Shown piece by piece: positions 47,690 through 60,124 of a stretch of 64,000 nucleotides of DNA. The stretch covers positions 12,796,855-12,860,854 of the forward strand of contig OZ029918.1 of NCBI GenBank assembly GCA_964023275.1, given 5' to 3'. Each line of letters begins with the position of its first letter. Positions within the stretch are counted from its first letter, which is position 1. The translations under genes were made by a program, and so were the position numbers. Below the pieces are notes generated by a model. That model was not told where the DNA came from. It worked only from the letters and a program-made list of their open reading frames with translations, and made no database searches. This DNA comes from Norana najaformis. Its lineage: Eukaryota; Annelida; Clitellata; Crassiclitellata; Hormogastridae.

Positions 47690-50100
47690 TCAATGCCCAA
47701 GGCATCAATCGATGGTCACTTCAAGAGAAATCGTAATCAAAGATCACAGTCCTCTGAAGAAGCCATGTCAATTCATGTAGGTCAGAGAAACTATAAGTTA
47801 GGCTACAGTGGGTAAGCCAGTTGAGACAAATGAATCCTAAGTTCAGATCTGAAGGGATTCAGAAACTTCACAGCACAAACTGAACTACCGGTACTCACGG
47901 AATTTCAAAGCCTAGCACCAGCTATCGAGAATGCCCAAGAACCCAAAAACTGTTCTGATGTGAGACACCACAAGAGACATAGTGTCCACTGATGAAGCAC
48001 AACGGTTAATGGCATGAGGGGCGACCATGAAACATAGGTAGGTTGGCCAATTTAAATTTTTTACTTTGTGAACTAAAAGACAGATTTTAAACTGGATTCT
48101 CTGCTCAGTGGGCAGCGTGTGCAACGACTGCAAGACTGTCATGATATGCTGATATTTATAGGTCTCTGCTATGCCTCCGACCAGAGAAATTTGAAACATT
48201 TATAGTCTGTGCAGATCTACCTTAGTGATGCCAATGAGTAGTTGCAGTAATCAATATCCCCTACGTGAAGCTCAGCTGATCTGCATATGGCCCAAACATG
48301 GTTAGAAAATGACATAATGGAGTCAATTACCATTCCCAAACTGTGTGGCATTCATTACAGTTAACAAGTAAACCACCCAAATGGACAGACAAAAGCCAAC
48401 TAATTAATTTGCAGAGTTGTTGACTTGTGCCCTGAAGAAGAAATTCGGTTTTAGAAGGATTGAGAAGAAGTTTATTACTAGCCTTCAAAGACTGAATATC
48501 GTCACAAACCGAAGCAAGTAGTTGGAGAGTATGGAACTGTCAAATGAAAGGAATAGCTGGGTAACGTCAGGGAACAAGTGGTAGTCAAGAGAGCTATCAG
48601 TAAGTGGTAAACCTAGTGGAGTGGTATATAATTTAAACAGGAGCAGGCCTAGTACAGAACCTCGTGAAATGCCAAAATTCAAGTCAGTGGGCACAGAAGT
48701 GAGTTGGCTGATACAAACTGATTGAGAATGAGGGCGCAGATAAGATGCAAACCAACAAAGAGCAGGACCAGAAACACCAAACCAGCTTACAAGGCAGTGA
48801 AGGAGTAAGCCGCGATCAACACTATCAAAGACAACAGACAGGTCAAGTAGAATGAGAGCAGTTATTTTTCCTAGATTCACATAGCTGATTTTGTGACTGT
48901 GAATGGTTATGGCTGATGAGACAAGTGTACGGACAATATGGCATTGGCGTCTAAATCTGAGCAGATGGAAGGGTAAATGGGAGTATCACCAACACCTTTC
49001 AAGCCGGCTGCACAGTCTCATGGCAGACACAATATCTGAGGTGCACCAGGGCTGAGGACATACTGCAATCCTCTTTGACTTTGCAGCAATGTGCTTATCC
49101 ACGATTTTAGATAAAGTTAAATTTAGTTGGATGGCAAGCTCTGTGCTGGGTATTACCCACGGGGAGGCAAGAATGTGAGCTCTGATGGTTAAAACACAGA
49201 GAATTTAAAACATGGAGAGAAATCAAGAATAAAACATAGAGAGAAATCAAGCATTTTTCAAGGGTGGTAGCTAGTGAATATGTGAAGGGCCATGTGTAAT
49301 GAAAAGAAACCTGAGCTGTGGTCAGACAAAAATGACTGAGGAGAGATATTTTAACAGCAGAACAGCTGTGTAAATGACAGCATAGTCAGACAAAAATGAC
49401 TGAGGAGAGATATTTTAACAGCAGAACAGCTGTGTAAATGACAGCATAGTCAGACAAAAATGACTGAGGAGAGATATTTTAACAGCAGACCAGCTGGATC
49501 AGGTTATAAGGAGATCAAGCATACGACCCATTTCATGAGTTGAAAAGGAGACATGCTGCATAAGATTGAAGCCTGACAGGAGATCCTGGAATTTTTTTGA
49601 AGAATTCTGATTATTTATATGCATACTGAAGCCTTCATTTACAGTAAGTTCAGAAGAAGAAGAAACTAGGAATTCAAGCAATGATTGGAATTCAGGGAAA
49701 AAGCCGGAAAGTGAAAGACAGGGAGGAGGGTAAGCATTAACGAAAGTGAGGTATCGATTTCCAGAGTACAGGGTAGCAATAAGGCTTAAAATGACTTTGA
49801 TGTTGGGATAGGTGAAGCGAAGTGAGCAAGTTTTTGGTGTGATTTGCAAAGGAAGGCAACTCCTCCACCAAGAATGGTTCATTTATGAAGGAAAAGGATG
49901 GAGGAATTACCGGTATGTCATAAATTAAGAAAGAGGTGTAACAGCCAAGTAAGAACACCTACCAGATTATCCAATACATAATTTCGAAGATAGGGGACTT
50001 ATTCCTAATAGAATGAATATTAAGGCAGTAGAAGTTAATATTATTCCTAATATAATGAATATTAAGGTTAATAGTATCAAAGCAGCAAGGACCGGGGTTT
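47690..50100 (-). mobile_element. CR1/L2-like LINE with endonuclease and reverse transcriptase remnants
   Basis: The most complete LINE in the window, all on the minus strand. Frame 49882-49499 reads as APE-type endonuclease end (VNAYPPP, FPEFQSLLEFL, NLMQHVSFSTHEMGRMLDLLIT). Frame 48880-48485 is reverse transcriptase: LLDLSVVFDSVDRGLLLHCL, SYLRPHSQSV, GSVLGLLLFKLYTTPL, and a ruined catalytic box (PDVTQ where YADDTQ is usual). Frame 48199-47912 is its C-terminal part (LPTEQRIQFKICLLVHK, NRCASSVDTMSLVV). The 3' end is near 47690. Frame breaks, a tandem insertion at 49321-49496 and the lost catalytic aspartate make it inactive. The 5' end is ill-defined near 50.1 kb. Confidence 0.9.
49321..49496. 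repeat. 64-bp tandem repeat, 2.75 copies, inside the LINE
   Basis: Units start at 49321, 49385 and 49449 (GTCAGACAAAAATGACTGAG). The third is truncated after ACAGCAGACC. Sixty-four is not a multiple of three, so it also breaks the LINE frame between endonuclease and reverse transcriptase. Confidence 0.97.
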
Positions 50101-50777
50101 AGCTAATTGTCATCGGAAAGAAGCAACAGAAGGTAAACTACCAACAAGTAACTCCGATGAGTTTTAGACTTAGACATGGATTTCCAGACAGGGAGTAAAG
50201 GCGAGTTAATGAGTTAGACTACCCTTTACCCTTACCTCACGCAAGGTCAGGTGAGAATAAAGGTTAGTCTAACAATGATGTAACGCAGACTGTTGAACCT
50301 AACACCAAACACATTATTTTATTTCAGATACCTTCTACGAAATGCATAAAGTTTGCCAATTATAGAAATTGCCTTTTATCATCAGTTCATTGTTCATCGC
50401 GAGCTGCAACAATTGCCAGAGTATAATTTTCATCAATTTTCGTTTGTTTCTGATGAAGTTTATGACGGTCATTCAGAACGTTGTTAGTATGAAAAATAAA
50501 CAGAATTCAGCCACACCCATTTCTGAAGTCACCTCCTTCTGACTATTTCATAAGAGCTCCCTCCCTCTTTGGGAATAGGCAGATCCCAATGAAAGATACC
50601 TCTTCCAAAAACAGTAGATCCAAAAAAATTGTAGCCTGAATCTGAATCAGTTACAAGTTAATATCTGATGCATATAAGTATTTCTTTGTAATAAACAATT
50701 ATAAGCACATAATTCAATATATGTTATAATCACACACTGATAACAGGTATAGCGTACTTACAACCACACAAAATACA

Positions 50778-50850
50778 CAGTAGACCTTCGTTATATACGG
50801 CCAATGGGATCCATATCAAGTACCACGTTATGGAGAGGGTCATATTAAAC
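50778..50850 (+). mobile_element. pogo-like element end
   Basis: CAGTAGACCTTCGTTATATA then CGG, close to a TA, followed by a CACGTTATGGAG word. Typical of pogo/Tigger-type ends. The opposite end is unidentified. Confidence 0.35.
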
Positions 50851-51026
50851 TCATATGGTATTTAACAACCATGTGCATATCTGTTTGCAGGTTGTAGTGA
50901 GCTACCGAAAGCATTTGAACTCAGTATGGTCACGAAAAACGAGTCTAAAAGATACTTGTCACAGGCATCATTGGACTTGTCAAGGCTGCCAGAATTCTGT
51001 TTGATTCAAAATTGCATTTTGTATTC

Positions 51027-51092
51027 ATTGTTTGATTTTCTGCCTTCAGGGCCATGAACATTGTTTGATTTTCTGCCTTCAGGGCCATGAAC
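51027..51092. repeat. Perfect 33-bp tandem duplication
   Basis: Two identical 33-bp units starting ATTGTTTGATTTTCTGCC at 51027 and 51060. The duplication is in frame with a short minus-strand reading frame, but no protein family is recognised. Confidence 0.97.
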
Positions 51093-51239
51093 TCTGGATG
51101 TGCACATCGAATGCCATAGACGCATTTATGTGCCACTCAGTATTTTATACGAATACAGTGCATATACAACAACATAAAATAAGCTTCATTTTAAAGAAAC
51201 AACACACAATAAGGAAATTTTTGCTTCAATTTGGTATTT

Positions 51240-52590
51240 AAATCAGGCAGATAAACTAGTATAGTCTAGGTTTTATTTTTAAAAATCAGTGAGTTACATT
51301 TGCTTTTTGCTGCTGTGCTGTTCCGCTTAGCAAACTGCAACACACTACTGTGTGTAACTGCATGAATTTTATACAATCAATATCCTGTGTCTGGAACTAT
51401 CTCAAAGCAGCCTCCAAGCCAGCTACGGCTTCAGTGGACATAGGAATGTCATCCACTCATCCTCATTATTCTTTTACACTGTCTAGCAGTTTAGGTCTAA
51501 CAACTGTCCAAGAGAATTAAATAAAAATAATTAAGCCACACAACTATGCAAATGGCAATGATAGTAGAATAAAAATCTTGAACATAGCTTGGACAATTCT
51601 CTACCTGCGAAAATCATATAGAAATACAACAATGATGCTTTATAGCAGAGCTAACTCAGTATACTACACAGCAATTTGACTAACTATCAGCTCGGCAAAC
51701 AATGAGAAAAGAAAGCTCAGTAGAGCAAGGTATATGACCTATGAGTTTTTCTTCCAAAGATCTCGTGTGCAAAAGTAAATTTAGGATTCATTGCTGCGAC
51801 CGTGTCATACAAAATTCACATTTTATCCATGTGTGTTATGATGAGGGTTCGGCATATATACATACACATGTGCCATGCACTACATGTATTCAAATATGTA
51901 TGCAGATAAATACGAAATGCATCCTTAGGTAACACATATTTAGAACTTCTCACCTAAGGTGAGGAGTTCGTGCTGCAGTAAGGTAGGGTCGCAAAATCAC
52001 TCATTTATTACACGGTTGTTTGAAGAAAAGCACTCTGAGGGTGTGGCTGTGGGCAGGAAAATATCCCGGTTTGATATGCGTATAGGACAACAGCAAACAA
52101 AAAACTCGACAACTTTAGCTTACATGTGACATGGCTAACAACAGACTGTCAATATTACATGACACACCAAGATCTGAACTACGGCAGCAGAGCTGTAGGG
52201 CAAAAGCATCTTTCACTAAGCTATCCTAATGTTTCTGAGGACCACAGTAGCAATGTGGAAACGGCCAAATCATGATCTGCACTGAAGTCTGTGTAGCTGG
52301 AAATGTTCTTCAGCTGTTAGACTGGGATTGTGATTTTCCTGATAGAATAACAAGTAACAGCAAAACGAATACAGAATAACAACTGGGAACCAAGCCTATG
52401 ATTGTAGTAGGGCCTTTAGTTTGTAGAGACTTGTAATGGTAATAAAACTGCCTTTGTAAGGTTCTTTAGCACCTTTTTTAGATTCCTAAAAGGTGCTTTG
52501 TAAATAGCCAGACACGTAATAATAGTAATAATAAGACAATGATACATACATACATAAATACATACATAAATACACACCTACATACATACT
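51240..52590. other. No gene recognised
   Basis: AT-rich sequence. A weak minus-strand tRNA-like motif lies at about 52172-52235 (GGATAGCTTAGTG ... GTTCAGATC). CATA-type simple repeats lie at 52543-52585. Confidence 0.5.
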
Positions 52591-52765
52591 ACCACAAAAG
52601 GCCCAACTTGCAAACTCGCCAGCATCTTTTAAATCACTTCTTAAGACTAACTACTTCACCCTGGCCTTTGCATGATTCCATCTTGGCCCCTAGCAAACAT
52701 ACATCCATGCCTCAGATTCGGGTGTACTGACATTGTGCGCGTTACAAGTGCTCTAAATAAATAAA
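52590..52765 (+). mobile_element. CR1/L2-like LINE 3' tail fragment
   Basis: Shares ordered words with 1905-2090: CTGGCCTTTGCATGATTCC, CTTGGCCCCTAGCAAACAT and GTGCGCGTTACAAGTGCTC, then AAATAAATAAATT. It represents the end of the reverse-transcriptase frame plus the 3' terminus, 5'-truncated. Confidence 0.65.
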
Positions 52766-52769
52766 TTAA

Positions 52770-55085
52770 TAAAAATAAGGACAAAGTGATTCAGACCCTT
52801 CTATAACATCGCACTGGCGAAGTCAACGTAACGTATGTGCGATAATTGTTCAACTAAACAGATCCAGGAGGTAGGAGAGACATCTGATACATTCCCGTCC
52901 AATTTATGTTAACTTATATGATCACGCGTTTATTGCGCACCTGAAGAGTCAATTTTATGAAGGACATTACAGAGATTGGTAGAGCAGGACAGAAGAGACT
53001 TTTAACGTCTAGATTAGATTAATTTAGATCTGATTAGATTAGAGCAAGAAGCTAGATTCGTTTTCTTTAAGAAAAGTGAGTTGTGACGTGATTGGCCCAC
53101 AGCACAAACCAATCTCTAGAGTGATAACCAGTCAAGTGTGAAATCAATGACACGTGGACTTTAGATAAAAGCATGTGCACTGGAGAAGACTCCAAATTCG
53201 CTTTTCAGCAGCTGCAGAATCGCTGTGTACACGCAAGCAGATATTATATATCATACAGCAGTGAAATATGTACAAGTCTTGAGTTGCTTTTTATGAAGGT
53301 TGACACTTTCATACTATGGCAAGCAGCAAAATACATCAGGAAAACGTACTTTCTATGGGCAGGAGTGAAATATATTGGGAAATCACACCTTAGAAGAGAG
53401 TTAGTCTAAAACAGTGAGGGAAGTACCCCTTTTCCCACTACATGTTGTGCCCTTGAGGTAGGTCACAATCCGTAATTTCAAGATCACAATCAAACAATGA
53501 ACTTTGAGCAGTGGCACTGCACATTGAAAATATGTTTGAATTTCCCCTCTGTTGTCGAGGTTCTTCACAGCCCAGTGATTCAAGTGAAACTGGCAAATTG
53601 TTGTTGAACCATGCAACTGATAAGTCTGTCCAGTTGTTAGATCGCTGCTGTCATGGTTGGTTGTCATGCACGGTGATGGCATACCCACTAGACCAGATTA
53701 ACTCTGGCTTATGCCAGACTAATGAACGAAATCCGTATACATGATGAGGTATCTGTGCGTGACGTCTAGACTAATGCAACCAGGTCCAAGTGGGCTATTC
53801 TTAGTTTACTGAAGATTAATATAATGGTGCTTAATATAATTTGTCAATTTCATGACGTTTTTGACTTCAACGAGCATTTAGTTTCTGTTAGAATTCATCT
53901 GACTTGTTTTCAAAAATAACATTAACAATAAAACTCAAAATGTACATACTTTTCTGAACTTAAATTAACTAAAAATATATAAGAATAAACAACATTCATG
54001 TTTGAAAAAGTACCTCAAACACATCATAAATATCAATATATTAATGTGAGAAGAGGAATAAGTTCATGTTGTCTCAAGAAAATAACTTACGCATATGCAC
54101 CATCAACAAACCACACTAATATCCGAAAAACCTGCACAAGAATTACCTCGTTAATCTTAATACAGGACCAGTTAGTACATCGCCTAAGCCAGCATCATCC
54201 AAACCATTTTTCAGAGGCTGCTAGTCACAGACTAACTAGTCCAACCATAGGCTCTAGTCACGGAATAACTTCCCTGGTCATGCATACAGGCCCAGGAGGT
54301 TTGGTCTTGAGTGGGGAGTGTAACATAAGAGTGACCCCACTCATCTTAGAGTCAGGTATCTATTTTGTTTAATTCATGGCACTCCTTACACTCTGAACAT
54401 CTGGGCGAGTAAATCTCGCTAATGACGTCATGATTGCTGAGCATGTTGGTCGTTGGCTGTATATACATCATTTGGACCAGTTATATTGTCTAAACGTAAA
54501 TTTGTTTGATAATTCTCGAAATCTGGACTTCTACTGCTGCCAGGTCTGCGTGTCAGAATAATTTTTCATCTTCAACATGGATTTACTGCATTTTATACGG
54601 TTTTTGTCGCACGTTATTGTGACCTAATGTGACTGGAATGGTCCACCTATAAAGGGGGACAAAATCCCAGCTGGGCAGTCAAGCATCAGACGCACAGACC
54701 TATGCCATCTACACTTGGAAATCTTTGACTCAGTGGAAGAAGGGTGAAGAGTCTTTGGAGTTGCATTGACCTTGACCCTATCAGCCGACGGGTGGTGAAT
54801 GCCTGTCCTTTGCATATCTGGCGGTTCGATGAATATCCAGACACCACGTCATCTTTCCACTTGAGGGACTGCTGGAAGGCAAGGCAGCCATAAGCAATTC
54901 GGCAGCAGATTACATCACCTATCATTGTTCCTCATCCTTGAACCTACATGCTTCAGGAACTCTGAAAATGGTGTCACCTTTCAACTCTAGTTGGGACTCT
55001 GTTCTTAAGGCTCTGCATGTGTGCACTAGCTTGCCACTAGTGACTCTTCTAGTTATCTGAGCAAAGTGTGCTAATGAATGAATGT
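52770..55085. other. No gene recognised
   Basis: Several 60-120-codon frames exist (for example 53998-54372) but none resembles a family. A CRE-type site within a 27-bp repeat lies at 54414-54440 (separate entry). Confidence 0.5.
54414..54440. promoter_or_regulatory. 27-bp repeat containing a CRE/ATF site, copy 1
   Basis: Starts TCTCGCTAATGACGTCATGA. The palindromic TGACGTCA (54423-54430) is the canonical CREB/ATF binding sequence. The full 27 bases recur identically at 55902-55928, while flanks differ. Confidence 0.5.
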
Positions 55086-55087
55086 TC

Positions 55088-55155
55088 TGTTCTTAATTAC
55101 GTTTAACATCATTAAGGCTAGCACACAAAGCGCTTCTGACTAGTTTCCATAAAAG
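55088..55155 (+). repeat. Interspersed repeat, copy 3 of 3
   Basis: GTTCTTAATTACGTTTAACATCATTAAGGCTAGC-type sequence corresponds to 365-442 and 4508-4592. Confidence 0.5.
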
Positions 55156-55600
55156 CTATAAAAATTTTCTGATTAGAATTACAATTACTTCAAACTCCCT
55201 CAAATGATCACACAAGCTATACGGTTTTCACTGTAATTCACCACCACAGTGGCCCCACTCCTGGTGAAATTCTCAGATCTGTCTCTGCCTCTTGCACTGC
55301 CATTTACTCTTCTTTTCACAGCAGTCCCTTCTCTGCCTCTCGCGCTGTCCCTTACTCTTCTTTTCACAGCAGTCCCTTCATTTCCAGTTCCCCTCCATTT
55401 CCAATTACCTCTGAATTATTTCCAATTCGTGCTAATGAATTCATTTCCATTTCCAATTCTCAATGCCAAATATCCTAAACATGCACCAGCTTCTTATGGT
55501 TTTTCGGGTTTACACTAACTGGGCATGCATCACACGCAAATTGTTTTTCATATATTGCGTGGCTGAACTGCCTGTAACATAAGGTGATCTTGATTCTTAC

Positions 55601-55880
55601 CACACCCGCGGTCCTTTAGACTTTCCCTCAATGCAGTGTTTCAAACTCTGCTATGGCCGCGTCGCTCGGCGTTCCGTTGAAGCCACAGATTCCACACAAA
55701 ATAGCCGTCTTTTCACACAAATTGTCTTCCGGCTTTGCCTGACGAAAACAGATTAATCAGATCCGCCAGGACGTCAATTCGCAGCCGAAAATCGTTCGAA
55801 TCGCGGCATAATTTTACGTAAATCCGTCAGTCAGCTCTTCTATCTGTGTCTGTCTCGGCTGATGACTGGCTGCTGCTGCC
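55601..55880 (-). promoter_or_regulatory. CpG-rich candidate first (untranslated) exon or promoter
   Basis: The region is CpG-rich (GGCCGCGTCGCTCGGCG, CCGCCAGGACGTC, CGAAAATCGTTCGAATCGCGG). On the minus strand it ends in CGGGTGTG|GTAAGAATC, a strong splice donor with GT at 55600-55599. A short upstream open frame (ATG at 55809, stop after 11 codons) would fit a 5' UTR. It could be the missing 5' exon implied by the acceptor at 19046, which would make the first intron about 36 kb, or the first exon of another gene. Confidence 0.35.
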
Positions 55881-55901
55881 AGGGAAAAGATATGTATAGA
55901 G

Positions 55902-55928
55902 TCTCGCTAATGACGTCATGATTGCTGA
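55902..55928. promoter_or_regulatory. 27-bp repeat containing a CRE/ATF site, copy 2
   Basis: Identical over 27 bases to 54414-54440, with TGACGTCA at 55911-55918. It lies just upstream, on the minus strand, of the CpG-rich candidate exon. Confidence 0.5.
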
Positions 55929-56099
55929 TCGCGCTATCTACTGAATACATATTTACTAAATTTGTTCACCATGTTCACCCAAATGACAAGGATTTGACTA
56001 GCTGATTGTAACAATTTTAGTAAAGACACTCAAATAAAACTTAGATGTAGCACTTCATATTATTTTCCTTTGCAAACAAAGAAACTCAATGTTGTCCTC

Positions 56100-56360
56100 G
56101 CTGAAGTGACGAATACGTCATGAAGCGCAGAATCTGCACACGGGAATATGTAGTTCGTGCCACTGCAGCCGGTCTTGTTCAGGCGCCGGTTGGGTGTTCT
56201 GGTCAATTTCGTTCGCCAGAAAATAACGATCCAGCTGGCAGCCGAAGTCAGCGTTCATCGGCGGCAACACACACACATGACGCTCAGTCAGACGCAACGC
56301 CCGCCTGCCGGTGATGCGTGTTGCCCGGCCTCCTCCTCCTCCTCCTCCTGACCTCGATAG
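56100..56360. promoter_or_regulatory. Second CpG-richer segment next to the 55.6-kb patch
   Basis: Contains GCGCCGGTTGGG, GCAGCCGAAGTCAGCG, GCCCGCCTGCCGG and a (TCC)n run at 56329-56350. Frames are open by composition only. It may be part of the same promoter region. Confidence 0.25.
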
Positions 56361-56956
56361 GAAAAATATCCGTCAACGGAAAGCACCTTAACCACGTCTG
56401 TATGAGACGAATCAGCATGTGGTATAATACATGTATAACCAGAAATTTATGGAGCACAACTTTAACGACTTCTAACTGAAACTGCGGGTAAATGAAAAAG
56501 CAACAATTAAACATGCAGTTGCTTTCAATCGATAAAGGAATGGTGCTGCGTTTTACACGAGTCAAAGTTTATAGTTAGTTGCATCGGCTCAACGCTATAA
56601 ACAACGGATATTGAAGCAGAATTTTTATTTCTCATTATTTTCATTACCACGGTCGCCGTATAGGCCTATCAATGCTTACTGCAGTTTGGATGAGATGATG
56701 GGCGCTAGGTCTAATATTTGAAATCTTTAGCGGCCCAGCATTACGTTGTCATCCATGACTGCCTGTGGTCCTGAAGGAGTCTGAGGCAGCGCCATATGTA
56801 AGTAAATCAGTAAATGGGTAACATTTCATTATTTCAGGACAAAAGTAGCGTTAATCAAGGTGATCAGATAAAAATAAATGTACACGTGACGTGTTTCTAT
56901 AGGGACCATATAGGCTCCACCCTGCTCATTTTTCAATGAATTAATCGGGTGAGATT

Positions 56957-57800
56957 TCAAATGGCTCTGACCTATTCCGCCAACCTTTACTAACAACTTC
57001 CCTCTCCGCAACGTGGGTGTCAATTTCAACAAAAGCCTAAGGTTTTCCAACCATATCACCCATCTTTCGCGATCTTGCTTCATGCACATATGTAACCTTT
57101 GCAAAATTCGTCCTATACTGGACTTCAAAACCCCATCTGCCATTGCCAAAGCCATAGCGTATGTAAACTAGTCCTGCAATTCACTTTTTCTGCAAATACA
57201 CGTCTCCCAAATAAACCATCTTCAAGCTATTTATAGAATGCCGTCGCTCGTGCTATCACTGAATTAACTCCCAAGAATCTTCACGTCACCGCAGTTTTGA
57301 AATCACTTCCCTGGCTTAAAATACCTGAACTTTTACAAGAGTTTAGCCCTATCACTTACCTGCAATTTACTCAAATCCTCCCAACCATCCAATCTTTGTC
57401 AGTTAGGCCTATTTGCAATCCAATTCAATGCGTTCTTCTTCCTCCCTAAAACTTCTCAGCTCTTTCGTCACCCCATCGTTAAAATTTGGAAAAGCTGCTT
57501 CGCCCCTCTGGAATCAACTACCGCCAGATTTACCGCAAATATCTGACCCATCAATTCTTCAACACTTCAACTCTTGCAGTCTCCACATGTTTCTCATTCC
57601 AAACTGAAAAGACACCTCCTCAGAAATGCTATTCTAATTCCTCCCCTTTCCATACCTTTCTCGTGGCTCCAATTCTAAATGCTATCCACTGTAGCCGTTT
57701 GACTGCCTACCTGTCTGACTCTTGGATCTTGACTTGGAATCGAACCGGACCTTACTTGCCTACCAATTTTGTTTTAACTGAACGTCTGTGAATAGGCTGG
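56957..57800 (+). mobile_element. CR1/L2-like LINE 3' half, same family as 14575-17260
   Basis: Translation with breaks: NNFPLRNVGV, ITHLSRSCF, ARAITELTPKNLHV, LKSLPWLKIPE, SLKFGKAASPLWNQLPPDLP, QISDPSILQHFNS. This is the usual end of CR1/L2-type reverse transcriptase. The 3' region at 57642-57720 is a single-copy homologue of the 81-bp array unit at 14695-15260, and CTGTGAATAGGCTGGTTCT at 57787 is its tail. Internal stops make it dead. Confidence 0.85.
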
Positions 57801-58103
57801 TTCTCTAGCCACGCACATAAAACTATGGCTCTTTTCCTCATCTTGCTTTTTCCTGGCCACGTCGGCTATTCCATAGGCGGCCATGTTACCCCTTTTTATG
57901 GCCCTAGCGGCTCCTTTGATGGTCTTGAGCAGTTATTGTGATGACCATAACGCCTCTTTTCTGTTTATTTTCTTGTTTTCCACCTTTTTTGATGGCAATT
58001 TCGACTCATTTCTGTTCTGTTATAATTGTTTTTATTATTAAAATTAATTATTTATATGTTTTGGTGGCGGTAAAGGCTCTACATAAAATTAGATGTATGC
58101 GTG

Positions 58104-59050
58104 CAGTGGCGTACGCGACTTTTTTAGCAAGGGAGGTCCCATATCTGGACGAAAATTGTGGGGGTCTGGTTACATCGAGCGTCGAAGACGCGAAGCCTCT
58201 AATGAACAGGGGTCTGAAAAGCGCCGTAAGCTCTCCCAGCGGAGTCCGAGGGGTTGCCCCGACAACTAATGCATTTTGTCAAATAAAACAGGCCAAGATT
58301 CGAGCACGTGAAATTGGCCTGAAAAATACTACAGTGTATACAGTATGATTCTCGAGTTCATCGACAGAACGAAATCATTAGCGATTATGGGTGGGGTACA
58401 CCTAAAACTCTCATCGGATTTACACGAATCCCAAGGATGATGGTCCTGGTCTCGGATTCCAAGACCCCTAGCCAGGTACGTCTTTGCATGCATGTGCTGT
58501 ATATTAAAACAGCCATAAAAGACCAGGACGGTTGTAATGCATTCAGCATGCACTAGCGTGTGAAGTTTGCATTAAGTTAACGCTGGTGACTTTATTATCA
58601 ATACACGAATAGCATTGTTTCCTGTGTTGTAAGAACACGTTTCATGCAAAGGCTCAGTTCGCTATTCGTTCCATTCTTTTATGGGTGAAGGGTTCGTCAA
58701 GCAAGCGTAACACACTCGGTTTCAGGCGCATGAATACACGTGTGCGCAGTAAGACAATAAGATGCCAATGACCATTTGTCGCAGGCCTATGGGCAATGTT
58801 TTGTCCTTGACGACTTTGGCTTTCTTGTGCAATTTTTGGGTCGTGGCGAGTCTGTCCTTCGCTTGTGGTAGGCGACGTAAGTAATTGGGCCTACTAGAGT
58901 AACGGGACCGCAGAGCTCGCATATGGTGGGTCCCAGGCCCAATTCTGCAACAGTAGGCCCCTCAGAGCTTAATTCAGTAAGTTGTGGGTCCAGAGGGCCA
59001 GAAGACGTATTAATACTCTTGCAGGACGGCAATGTGAAGCTATGCCACTG
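58104..59050. mobile_element. Possible DNA transposon with CAGTGGCRTA ends
   Basis: The left end CAGTGGCGTACGC and the right end, reverse-complemented CAGTGGCATAGC, match at 9 of the first 10 bases. The interior has the GGGGGTCTGG ... GCGGAGTCCGAGGGGTTGCCCCG composition seen in some DNA elements. The flanking 8 bases do not match, so either the right boundary or the class is unproven. Confidence 0.4.
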
Positions 59051-59344
59051 TTTGAGGAGTGGCACTGGTCTGGAGTCTGCCACAGGTATGTTATGTCTTC
59101 CGCTTTGAGATGTGTTGAGTCAACTTGAGTAATCTGACTTTGACATTACCGTTTGAGTTCTGCCAGCCCGTGAATTTTATTTAACGCATTTTTGGAACCT
59201 CTCAAAGTCGTTGTTAGGCTATTTCTATCAGCCAGCAACAGTACTGTGACTGACAAACAAAACTGTCTGGCCTTGAAGGCCACCAATTACAGTTTACCCT
59301 ATAGGGCTAGAGTCAGTAATTACACTAAGTAAAATGATCGTTGC

Positions 59345-59430
59345 AGTTTTCTGCGCCTGTGAATAAGCTGATTTCCGCGACTTAGCTTTCTTTGGGCGCT
59401 GTAGAAATCTCAAGATTACGACTACGATGG
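59345..59430 (+). mobile_element. LINE 3' tail fragment (family of 14575 and 8830)
   Basis: CTGTGAATAAGCTGATTTCC then TTGGGCGCTGTAGAAATCTC, then ATTACGACTACGATGG. Inverted relative to 8830 and 14575; this is the sense orientation. Confidence 0.65.
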
Positions 59431-60124
59431 CGATTACTTTTCTAGAGCGAAATTTAAACTTCCGAAGCAGTTATTAAACGAAGTTAAGTTATTCGTTAAG
59501 TTCAACTGAAATCCAAGCGATAGTCTACAAATGCGACAGAACGTGTAAGCCTAACTGTCCATAACGAACAGAGATACCGCTGCTAGGATGTCGCCTGTAG
59601 GGCCTAGGCTTATATTATGTTCTTTCATCGAGAAATAATTTATGACTAGTTCAGCTGCTGCCCAGATACTCACTTTTTTGCCTGTGGCTGCCACTGGTTT
59701 TGGAGTAGGAACCACAACAAAAATCGTCCACCTTAGTTGAAAGCCACCAAAACGTGAGTCTACGCATATTTATACCAGATGGCCACATTCATTGGGCTCA
59801 CAAAAGACGCGCATCATGCCACTGGTCATGGAGAACTCAATTTGGGGTCCAAGCACTGGCCCACTGGCCGCTGGTGGCCAGCTGTGGCTCAGCGTGGCCC
59901 CAATAAACCCATAGACTTGGAATTATATTGTCAGGGCATTTGTTAAGTTAATTTATCATTTCAAATGGAGTCCAACTCCACCGTGGCCCATCTCCCCCGT
60001 CGCTGAATTTGTAATCTTATCACTCTAATATGCATTCTGGACATACATTAATTTAAGAAGAGTGCTCATCCGGGCAGCTTTAACAAAAGCCACACATGGT
60101 AGACCTACTGTACAGATATTCCAA

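Noticed and set aside
53998..54372. 124-codon plus-strand frame
   Set aside because: No family resemblance and no supporting signals; treated as chance.
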